DNA of 64,000 bases, taken from positions 1 to 64,000 of the forward strand of contig CAIQIE010000056.1 of assembly GCA_903871805.1 (NCBI GenBank). Direction: 5' to 3'. The notes beneath the pieces were generated by a model that had not been told where the DNA came from, made no database searches, and saw only the letters and a program-made list of their open reading frames with translations. The stretch is from an uncultured Planctomycetaceae bacterium (GTDB taxonomy: Bacteria; Planctomycetota; Planctomycetia; Planctomycetales; Planctomycetaceae). Numbering within the stretch: position 1 is the stretch's first letter; the number at the start of each line of letters is the position of its first letter. Shown piece by piece: positions 46,430 to 54,445 of the stretch. The position numbers and the translations under genes are program-made.

Positions 46430-47263
46430 TCGGGACGGGGTTACGCTCCGCAGAAAGGCCTTGAATCAGGGTAGGAGCGTTTCTGGTATGACGTTGGGCC
46501 GGTTTAAGACGTCTTGTGTATCAAATTCGTTGAACGGAGCAGATCATCGGGGTTAACGTATTGTGGGGCAAAACTGTGGGCATCGCCCGAGGGCACTCAT
46601 TTTTTCTCAAAGCAGTAGGCACACCCCCCGGTACTGTCCGGCCTTTCGTTCAATTCTCAAGGCGACGGAATTTGGACAATGCCTGCGACTTTTCAAAGTG
46701 ACACCCCTTGGCCAATTGCCCATGGATCGATAACCGAAACTCAGGTGGCAAGCTTAGAGAAAGCGTTAGGGTGAGTGGGTGAGATTCGAGAAAATCCAGC
46801 CTGACGTACGCGATGAATTCCGGCAGCATGCTTGTTTTTTTAGCAGTTATTCCGGGGAATCGGAGAATTCCGGAAAATCCTGAGATAACATCGCTGTCAG
46901 ATGGGGGTTCCCCCGGCGGAAATCTCGGAATTTCAATAAATGCACGAACATTCTGTTCAACAAACGATGTTATAAAAGGGCCGAAAGCTGAACCGCCAGC
47001 GGTGTAACCGGATTGCGGTAAATAAGAATCAATGGGACTGAGGCGTTCGATTTTGTTCGATGTTTCTTGACAAACAGATGAGTTGTTCGCAAACTTTGTG
47101 AAAAATAGGAGCAGTATTTGCTTCCCGCCCGCCTTAATTCCCACCTCGGCAGATTGTTTTAGCCAACTGCTTCCCCGGTTCTCAGGTTTAATTCTTGTAG
47201 ATTTCTTCAACAGGCTGCAGGCGATGTCGTCTGCCGCTGGTGTTTTTTCCTGGAGAGAGATGG
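46430..47263. other. Long intergenic region before the DUF1501 cluster
   Basis: This gap of about 830 bases holds no gene I can support. It contains a TTGACA at 47067-47072 whose expected -10 position is poor, and a partly palindromic ttccggggaatcggagaatt near 46850. It probably carries the promoter of the 47264-57145 cluster, but the exact site is not clear. Confidence 0.4.
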
Positions 47264-48562
47264 ATGATTTCTGGACAGTCTCGCAGAAGTTTTCTGCATG
47301 TTGGATTCTGTGGTGGCATTGGCCTGAGTCTGGCTCAGTACTTCCAGATGAAGTCAGCCCAGGCGGACATCAAGAATTACGAGAGCAAAGAAGGTAGCGC
47401 AAAGTCCGTTATCTTTATCTTCCTGCCCGGTGGAATGGCCCATCAGGAAAGCTTTGACCCTAAGCCGTACGCTCCTATTGAGTACCGTGGTCCGATGTCA
47501 TCAATCGAGACCAACGTTCCGGGGATCTTTATTAATGAGCGTTGGGTACAGACCGCGAAGGTGATGGACAAAATCACCATTTGCCGCAGCATGACTCATG
47601 GTGAAGCCGCACACGAGCGTGGCACGCACAACATGTTCACGGGTTATCGCCCCAGCCCTGCGCTGTCCTATCCAAGTATTGGAAGCGTGGTCAGCCATGA
47701 ATTCGGACCTCGCAACAACATCCCACAGTACATCTGCATTCCCGGGCAGCCGAACGAGTTTGCCGGTACGGGTTATCTCAGTTCTTCATTTGCACCATTC
47801 AGTCTGGGATCGGATCCTGCTGATGGCGGGTTCACAGTTCGGGACCTGAAGTTGCCAGGCGGAGTAACAGACGAACGATTCAATCGACGTCGTCGAGCAT
47901 TGGACGCTGTCAATGATTACTTCGTCAACAAAGAGAAAGCGGATTCGCTGGACGCCGTGGATACATTTTATCAGCGTGCATACGGTTTGATCAGTTCACA
48001 GCAGGCTCGAGAAGCGTTTGATCTCAGCAAAGAGTCTGACGCGTTGCGTGATGAATACGGTCGCAACACGGCAGGTGCTCGCATGCTGATGGCTCGTCGT
48101 TTGATCGAAGCGGGCTCCCGTTTCGTCACTCTGACCTACGGCGGCTGGGACATGCATGACAATATTGCGGCCGGCATGAACGGTCAGGTTCCTCCTCTGG
48201 ATCAGGCCTTCGGGCGTTTGATCCGGGACCTTGACGAGCGGGGGCGTTTGAAGGACACAATGGTTTGTATCGCCAGCGAGTTCGGCCGAACGCCGAAGAT
48301 TAACGGAACATCTGGTCGAGACCACTGGCCGAAGGTATTCAGCGTGGTGATGGCGGGAGGCGGCGTCAAGGGCGGCCAGATTTACGGTTCATCAAACTCG
48401 ACGGCCAGCGAACCGGAAGACAATCCTCTGAATGTGGAAGACTGGGCAACCACGATTTATCACTGCCTTGGGATTGTTGCCGACAAAGAATTGATGGCTC
48501 CCGGTGACCGACCAATCGAAATCGTCGATGGCGGAAAAGTGCGTTCAGAACTGTTGGTCTGA
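47264..48562 (+). CDS. DUF1501 domain protein with Tat-type signal
   Basis: This 432-residue exported protein opens with a twin-arginine signal, SRRSFLHVGFCGGIGLSLAQ. The DUF1501 domain follows: SVIFIFLPGGMAHQESFDPK, TICRSMTHGEAAHERGTHNMFTG, then GYLSSSFAPFSLG, TLTYGGWDMHDN and CIASEFGRTPKINGTSGRDHWP. The conserved His/Asp residues resemble the sulfatase/alkaline phosphatase metal site, so hydrolase activity is possible but unproven. The ATG at 47264 lies behind GGAGAGAG. It is the first gene of a plus-strand set with PPC, DUF1549/1553 and cytochrome-WD40 genes that recurs in planctomycetes. Confidence 0.94.
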   Translation: MISGQSRRSFLHVGFCGGIGLSLAQYFQMKSAQADIKNYESKEGSAKSVIFIFLPGGMAHQESFDPKPYAPIEYRGPMSSIETNVPGIFINERWVQTAKVMDKITICRSMTHGEAAHERGTHNMFTGYRPSPALSYPSIGSVVSHEFGPRNNIPQYICIPGQPNEFAGTGYLSSSFAPFSLGSDPADGGFTVRDLKLPGGVTDERFNRRRRALDAVNDYFVNKEKADSLDAVDTFYQRAYGLISSQQAREAFDLSKESDALRDEYGRNTAGARMLMARRLIEAGSRFVTLTYGGWDMHDNIAAGMNGQVPPLDQAFGRLIRDLDERGRLKDTMVCIASEFGRTPKINGTSGRDHWPKVFSVVMAGGGVKGGQIYGSSNSTASEPEDNPLNVEDWATTIYHCLGIVADKELMAPGDRPIEIVDGGKVRSELLV

Positions 48563-49070
48563 AAAGCGAGGACAAACAACGCTGCAGATTGCCTCAAACA
48601 ACTGCAGCGTTGTTAGGACTATTTGCCGCGTTGCCTGTGTTTACGACAGGGAATCAATGGAACTCGTTGGTTCTGGTCTCACACAGTGCTGTAGTCAGCA
48701 TCAATGATGGTGACCGCTGGGGTGATGTTATTGCGTGGCGTGGTGAAGGACAATGCGGGCCGTTATCTGGCCGAAGAATGTGCGGGACATCGTTTGAAAG
48801 CGATAAACGCAGTGCCACTGGCTCTGAAGTCGGTAGCACGTGTTGTGAACCTAGTGGTGGTTAAGCGAGCAGGATTGAACGCCGAACATTCTAAGACGCC
48901 TTGACGTTTTGGTGTAGTTTAGTGCGTCGCAGGTGCATACGGTTCACTTGGTGTGGTTGGCAGCAATCGTATCTGTGTGGATGGTGAAAAAAGTTCAGTA
49001 GAGGCGTGCCCCCCCATGGAAGGCGAGGGCATCACGTCGGGAAGGATTCCCACTGTAACTGGCTCAGTGG
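48563..49070. other. Intergenic region with hairpin
   Basis: This gap of 508 bases lies inside the DUF1501 cluster. Apart from the hairpin at 48575-48614 no feature was recognised. The downstream gene may have its own promoter here. Confidence 0.4.
48575..48614 (+). terminator. Hairpin just after the DUF1501 gene
   Basis: A 13-base perfect stem (aacaacgctgcag type arms, 48575-48587 with 48602-48614) and a 14-base loop lie 12 bases after the stop codon. No T-run follows, so it may be a weak terminator, a processing site or an attenuator rather than a classic terminator. Confidence 0.5.
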
Positions 49071-51536
49071 ATGAGACCTAAAAACATGCGTTCAGCATTT
49101 CTTCGAACCCTGTTGCTGTTATCGATAGTGACTCAGGGTGTTCAGGCGATCGCCGCTGACCCAGCGCTTTCGATCATTCTTCCTCGCGGAGCGCAGCGAG
49201 GCACGGAGCAGGTGTTCCGGTTCTCGGGAGCCCGCCTGGACGATGCTCAGCAGATCTTCTTTTACGAACCCGGTTTCGAGGTTCTGGAGATCAAGACGGT
49301 TGACGCGAACAACATCGACGTCAAGGTGAAGATTGCCTCGGATTGTTTGTTGGGTGAGCACACAGCCCAGGTTCGCACCAAAAGTGGCATTTCGGACTAC
49401 CGAACGTTTTTCGTCGGTGCACTTCCGACTGTTGCCGAGGTAGAGCCGAATACCGACTTTGCGGCTCCGCAGCAGATTTCGTTGAATGTGACCATCAGCG
49501 GAACGGTCGAGAACGAAGATGTGGACTACTTCGCTGTGGAAGCGAAGAAGGGGCAGAGGTTGTCCGTGGAAGTCGAGGGTATGCGATTCGGGCAGACACT
49601 GTTCGACCCATACGTTGCGATTTTGAACGACAAGCGATTTGAACTGGCAGCGGTCGACGATTCTCCGTTGTTGAAGCAGGATGCTGCAGCATCCATTATT
49701 GTTCCGGAAGACGGGCGTTACGTCGTGGAGATGCGTGACAGTGGTTATGGTGGCGACGGCAATTGTCGTTATCGACTGCACATTGGTACGTTTCCACGCC
49801 CAACGATCACTTACCCTGCCGGTGGTCAGGCTGGTCAGACTCAGGAGATTGCGTTCATTGGTGACGCCAACGGACCGATCACTAGGCCGACGGCTTTTCC
49901 GGCTGAAGGCGCAGAAACGGTTGTGTACATTGAAGATGCCGACGGCATCACGCCATCAGGCCATACGCTGCGAGTTTCTCAGCATGCCAATTCGCTGGAG
50001 ACAGAGCCTAATCAGGGTTTCGACACGGCGACAGTGGTGTCCGTGTTTCCCTCGGCGTTTAATGGAATTCTCCAGGAGCCCGGAGACGTCGATATTTTTC
50101 GATTCGCAGCGAAGGCGGGGCAGGTCTTTGAAGTCGAGTGCTTTGGCCGTCGAATTCGGTCGCCAATCGACCCTGTAATGAATCTCTACAAATCGACAGG
50201 TGAGGGCATTACGGGCAACGATGATTCACGTGGCCCGGACAGTTATTTCCGCTGGCAGGTCCCGGCGGACGGCGACTATGCGATTCGCGTGGCTGATCAC
50301 CTGAATCGTGGTGGTCCGGATTTTGTGTACCGAATTGAATTTCAGGAAGTGAAGCCAGCCCTCAGCGTGGGAATTCCTCGCGTTGCACGTTACTCGCAGT
50401 CTCGTCAGCAGATTTACGTACCACGTGGTAATCGTTATGCCACTGTGATTTCGGCCGAGCGATTGAACTTTGGTGGAGAACTGACGATTGATGGGTTGCA
50501 GTTGCCGGCTGGGGTAACGATGATCGCCCAGCCGATGCCTGCCAATCTGAACGTAATGCCAGTGGTGTTTGAAGCCGCTGCCGACGCGCCGCTGGCCGGA
50601 GCTTTGTTGGACTTCCGCATGAAGCCTACGGATGCCAATCTGAACTTGTATGGTCGATTCGCCAATCGAGCAGACTTTGTGATTGCCGGACCTGGTCAAT
50701 CGCTGTATGTGTGGAAGGACGTGGATCGGTTGCCGTTTGCGGTAGTGGAAGAGTTACCGTTCCAGCTGGAGATTGTTCAGCCCAATGTGCCGATTGTGCG
50801 TGACGGTCAGATGATGCTGAAGGTCGTTGCGAAGAAAAAAGAAGGCTGGGACGAGGCGATTCAGGTTCAGTTTCCGTTCCGTCCTCCGGGGATTGGGGCA
50901 AACAGCGAGATTACGATTCCCAAGGGTCAGACAGAAGCTCTGTATCAGCTCAATGCGGACGGGAACGCCGCACTCGGGAAATGGCCCGTTTATGTGCTTG
51001 GGTTCGCCAATATTAACGGAGCAGCCTGGGGTTCTTCGCAGATGGCGACACTGGAAGTTGCCGAGCCGTGGCTGGGACTGACGGTGCAGCGATCCTCGGT
51101 CGAACAGGGCAAAGAGACCGAGGTGGCGGTTGAAGTTCAGTTGTTGAAGGAACTGAAAACACCGGCAGAAGTTGTGCTCGTTGGATTGCCACACAAGGTG
51201 ACTGCAGAGCCTCTGAAAATTACGCCGGAGACAAAAGAGCTGATCTTTAAGATCAAGACGGCAGCGGACAGTCCTGAAGGGAACCATAAGAACGTGTTCT
51301 GTCAGGTGACCGTCATGGAGAATAACGAGCCAATTCTTCATGCAAGGCTGGGGAATTCGGAACTGCGAATTGATAAGCCATTGCCGATGCCGACGGCGGC
51401 CCCGGCGCCAGCTCCGATGCCTGTTGCCGCAGCTCCGGCGGCTGCAGCACCGGCACCCCCGGCAGAAAAGCGGTTGACTCGTCTGGAGAAACTGCGTCTG
51501 GAGGCACAGCAGAAGGGTGGCGCACCGAAGCCATAG
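49071..51536 (+). CDS. Secreted protein with two pre-peptidase C-terminal (PPC) domains
   Basis: This 821-residue protein has a signal peptide (FLRTLLLLSIVTQGVQAIAA) and an IPT/Ig-like N-terminal domain (about 30-115). Two PPC-type beta-sandwich domains follow, marked by AEVEPNTDFAAPQQISLNVT with DVDYFAVEAKKGQRLSVEVE, and later LETEPNQGFDTATVV with DVDIFRFAAKAGQVFEVECF. Several further beta domains follow, then a Pro/Ala-rich linker (about 778-805) and a basic helix at the end. There is no peptidase domain. It probably binds partners in the periplasm together with the neighbouring DUF1501 and DUF1549/1553 proteins. A start at 49086 would also suit. Confidence 0.9.
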   Translation: MRPKNMRSAFLRTLLLLSIVTQGVQAIAADPALSIILPRGAQRGTEQVFRFSGARLDDAQQIFFYEPGFEVLEIKTVDANNIDVKVKIASDCLLGEHTAQVRTKSGISDYRTFFVGALPTVAEVEPNTDFAAPQQISLNVTISGTVENEDVDYFAVEAKKGQRLSVEVEGMRFGQTLFDPYVAILNDKRFELAAVDDSPLLKQDAAASIIVPEDGRYVVEMRDSGYGGDGNCRYRLHIGTFPRPTITYPAGGQAGQTQEIAFIGDANGPITRPTAFPAEGAETVVYIEDADGITPSGHTLRVSQHANSLETEPNQGFDTATVVSVFPSAFNGILQEPGDVDIFRFAAKAGQVFEVECFGRRIRSPIDPVMNLYKSTGEGITGNDDSRGPDSYFRWQVPADGDYAIRVADHLNRGGPDFVYRIEFQEVKPALSVGIPRVARYSQSRQQIYVPRGNRYATVISAERLNFGGELTIDGLQLPAGVTMIAQPMPANLNVMPVVFEAAADAPLAGALLDFRMKPTDANLNLYGRFANRADFVIAGPGQSLYVWKDVDRLPFAVVEELPFQLEIVQPNVPIVRDGQMMLKVVAKKKEGWDEAIQVQFPFRPPGIGANSEITIPKGQTEALYQLNADGNAALGKWPVYVLGFANINGAAWGSSQMATLEVAEPWLGLTVQRSSVEQGKETEVAVEVQLLKELKTPAEVVLVGLPHKVTAEPLKITPETKELIFKIKTAADSPEGNHKNVFCQVTVMENNEPILHARLGNSELRIDKPLPMPTAAPAPAPMPVAAAPAAAAPAPPAEKRLTRLEKLRLEAQQKGGAPKP

Positions 51537-51733
51537 CGAATTGGACCGGATCAGGATCTTCAAATCCGGAGACTCTGAATACGGAACCCCCTACCTGCCG
51601 GGAAATTAAACAATGCAGGGCAGTGAACACGGGCAGGTGTTTCACTGCTGAGACTGGTTGCGGATGTGTGTGAACGATCCGCAGGAAAACAGACGAGCGT
51701 TTGGTGGTTTGATTTTCGAATCGGAAAAAATCC

Positions 51734-54166
51734 ATGAAATTTGATGTCACATTCCGTGTGCTTGCAGCCGTCATGATGCTGCCTGTAAGCCTGTTCGGTG
51801 ACGAAGTGGCACCAGCGTCCCTGATCGTCGCGCCAGCGGACATTCATCTGTCTGCTCTGCGGGACCGACAGTCTCTGCTTGTTCAGGCGGTACTTCCCAA
51901 CGGACTGACTCAGGACGTCACGGAGAAGGTCGAATTTAAGATAGAGAATGAAGCCTTGCTCCGCAGGGACGCGGCAACGTTCTATCCGGTTGCGGATGGT
52001 ACCACAAAGCTTGTTGTGACGTACTCGGGGCAAACCATTGAGGTCCCGGTTACAGTGCAGAACAGCCAGGTGGACCCACCCATCAGTTTCCGCATGGATG
52101 TGATGCCGGTGTGGATGAAGACCAGCTGCAACAATGGAAGTTGTCACGGGGCAGCGCGTGGCAAGGACGGTTTTCGGTTGTCACTGTTTGGCTTTGACCC
52201 GGAAGGCGACCATTATCGACTGACGCGAGAGATTCCAGGACGCCGCATTAATCTTGCTCTTCCAGCAGAGAGTCTGCTGATGGAAAAGGGTGCAGGTTTG
52301 GTTCCGCATACGGGGGGCAAGCGATTTGAGGCCGGCAGTGAGCATTACAACACTGTTTTGCGCTGGCTGGAAGCCGGAGCACCCAACGATCCGGGTCCGG
52401 TACCTGCTGTGGTCTCCGTGGAATTGTATCCTAAGAACGCAGTTCTGGACGGAGAAGGTGCCACACAGCGACTGACGGTTCGGGCCAGGTACGCGGATGG
52501 AACTGACCGAGACGTCACGAATCTGGCGTATTTCAGCTCCAACAATGAAAACAGTGCTGAGATCGCGCAGACTGGGCTGGTGACAGCACATGCGCGGGGT
52601 GAAGCTTTCATCATGGCGCGGTTCGACACGCACACGGTGGGGTCACAGTTCATTGTCCTGCCGAAGGGGTTGCAGTACGAGGATCCAAAGACGCCAGAAA
52701 ACAATTACGTAGACACACTGGTGCATGCGAAGCTGAGAAAGCTCCGCATCATTCCATCGGAACTCTGCACGGATGAAGAGTTCCTGCGTCGTGTCTACGT
52801 CGACATTACTGGAACCATGCCGACGTTTGCCGAGTACGAGCGTTTTGTTGCAGATACCGATGCGATGAAACGTGAGAAGCTGGTTGACGATTTGCTGGGG
52901 CGAAAAGAGTTCGTTGACATCTGGGTTATGAAGTGGGCCGAGTTGCTGCAGGTGCGAACGATTGCCAATCGGGTTGAGAAGAAGCCGATGCTGGCCTACT
53001 ACAACTGGCTGAGAGAGAAGATTGCCGGCAACACGCCAACGGACAAGATGGTTCAGGAGCTGCTGGGAGCCCGTGGAGGATCCTTCTCTAATCCGGCCAC
53101 GAACTATTACCAGACCGAGACGGAGACTTTGAAGGTTTCAGAAAACGTGGCTCAGGTGTTTATGGGCATGCGTATTCAGTGCGCCCAGTGCCACAATCAT
53201 CCGTTCGACCGTTGGACCATGGACGACTACTACGGGTTTGCAGCCTTCTTTTCGCAGATTGGCCGCAAGCAGGGAGAAGACCCTCGTGAAACCATCATTT
53301 TTAATTCCGGTGGCGGCGAAGTGACGCACCTTGTGGGTGGTCGAGTGATGAAGCCGAAGTTCCTTGGGGGGATTGAGCCGGATCTGGCGGGACGCGATCG
53401 TCGCGAAGTCATGGCGAACTGGCTGGCCTCATCAGAGAACCCATTTTTCGCGAAGAATCTGGCCAACATTGTCTGGGCGCATTTCTTTGGTCGCGGAATT
53501 ATTCAGGAAGTGGACGACGTGCGTGTCAGCAATCCACCGGTGAACGGCGAGTTGCTGGACGAATTGGGACGTCGCTTTACGGACTACAATTACGACTTCC
53601 GAAAGTTGGTTCGGGACATCTGCACATCAAGGACTTATCAGTTGTCCACGAAGACGAACCCCACCAACGAATCAGACCATAAGAACTTTGCTCATGCCGA
53701 ATTGCGAAGAATTCGCGCAGAGGTACTTCTGGACTGCATCAGCATCGTCACCGCGACTCAGGACAAGTTTCCCGGGCTGCCGACGGGTGCACGAGCCGTG
53801 CAGATTGCTGACGGAAACACGGCAACGTACTTCCTGACGACCTTTGGACGTGCGAAACGTGAGTCTGTGTGTTCCTGTGAGGTCAAGATGGAGCCGAACC
53901 TGTCACAGGCACTGCATCTGATCAACGGTGATACGTCCAATGCGAAGATTCAACAGGGAGGCATGGTTCCTTTGCGTCTGAAGGAAGGCAAATCGCACGC
54001 AGACATCGTCACAGAAATGTACATGCGTTGCTTTAGTCGCCGTCCTACGGACAAGGAAGTGAGCTCGCTGGTAGCACTGGTATCAGAGCAGCAGAATCCT
54101 CAGGAAGCACTCGAAGACATCTTCTGGTCGCTCCTGAATTCGCGAGAGTTCCTGTTCAATCACTGA
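51734..54166 (+). CDS. DUF1549/DUF1553 (PSD1-type) protein with Ig-like domains and haem motifs
   Basis: This 810-residue exported protein contains a signal peptide (VLAAVMMLPVSLFGDE) and two Big-2 Ig-like domains (about 27-108 and 220-300). A cytochrome-like CNNGSCHGA motif lies at 132-140. DUF1549 (about 325-545) has RRVYVDITGTMPTFAEY, a second CAQCH motif at 483-487 and NHPFDRWTMDDYYGFAAFF. DUF1553 (about 560-805) has NPFFAKNLANIVWAHFFGRG and MRCFSRRPTDKEVSSLVALV. This is the standard planctomycete PSD1 architecture. The substrate is unknown. The gene lies 197 bases after the PPC gene and before a terminator. Confidence 0.95.
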   Translation: MKFDVTFRVLAAVMMLPVSLFGDEVAPASLIVAPADIHLSALRDRQSLLVQAVLPNGLTQDVTEKVEFKIENEALLRRDAATFYPVADGTTKLVVTYSGQTIEVPVTVQNSQVDPPISFRMDVMPVWMKTSCNNGSCHGAARGKDGFRLSLFGFDPEGDHYRLTREIPGRRINLALPAESLLMEKGAGLVPHTGGKRFEAGSEHYNTVLRWLEAGAPNDPGPVPAVVSVELYPKNAVLDGEGATQRLTVRARYADGTDRDVTNLAYFSSNNENSAEIAQTGLVTAHARGEAFIMARFDTHTVGSQFIVLPKGLQYEDPKTPENNYVDTLVHAKLRKLRIIPSELCTDEEFLRRVYVDITGTMPTFAEYERFVADTDAMKREKLVDDLLGRKEFVDIWVMKWAELLQVRTIANRVEKKPMLAYYNWLREKIAGNTPTDKMVQELLGARGGSFSNPATNYYQTETETLKVSENVAQVFMGMRIQCAQCHNHPFDRWTMDDYYGFAAFFSQIGRKQGEDPRETIIFNSGGGEVTHLVGGRVMKPKFLGGIEPDLAGRDRREVMANWLASSENPFFAKNLANIVWAHFFGRGIIQEVDDVRVSNPPVNGELLDELGRRFTDYNYDFRKLVRDICTSRTYQLSTKTNPTNESDHKNFAHAELRRIRAEVLLDCISIVTATQDKFPGLPTGARAVQIADGNTATYFLTTFGRAKRESVCSCEVKMEPNLSQALHLINGDTSNAKIQQGGMVPLRLKEGKSHADIVTEMYMRCFSRRPTDKEVSSLVALVSEQQNPQEALEDIFWSLLNSREFLFNH

Positions 54167-54188
54167 AAAATTGGGGGCTGGAACTGCA

Positions 54189-54218
54189 AGCCCGGCAGGC
54201 AACTGTCGGGCTTTTTCT
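54189..54218 (+). terminator. Rho-independent terminator after the DUF1549/1553 gene
   Basis: A 9-base stem (agcccggca with tgtcgggct, one G-T pair) and a 6-base loop are followed by TTTTTCT at 54212-54218, starting 23 bases after the stop codon. The next gene is therefore likely to have its own promoter or to be reached by read-through. Confidence 0.75.
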
Positions 54219-54445
54219 GCAGCCCTCTGGTCCGGTTATAACAATTGTTTGGATTGTCTGGTGTAACCAGGGTAAGACTGGCAGGATTTTCTGTAAGCGG
54301 GGGGTGTGCGGACTTCGGTAACTCGGCAGTTTCTGCCGAAGATGAGCCCGTAACAAAGTTGCAAGTGGCATACGTGCGTTGCATGTCCCGTTGCAGTCAG
54401 AGCTGGTGTTTGCTGTCTTGGGGTCTTGTGAGTTTGGAGTGAGTT

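Noticed and set aside
46650-47210. Minus-strand frame of 186 codons before the DUF1501 gene
   Set aside because: Composition and peptide look like translated repeat and intergenic DNA; no domain or ribosome binding site.
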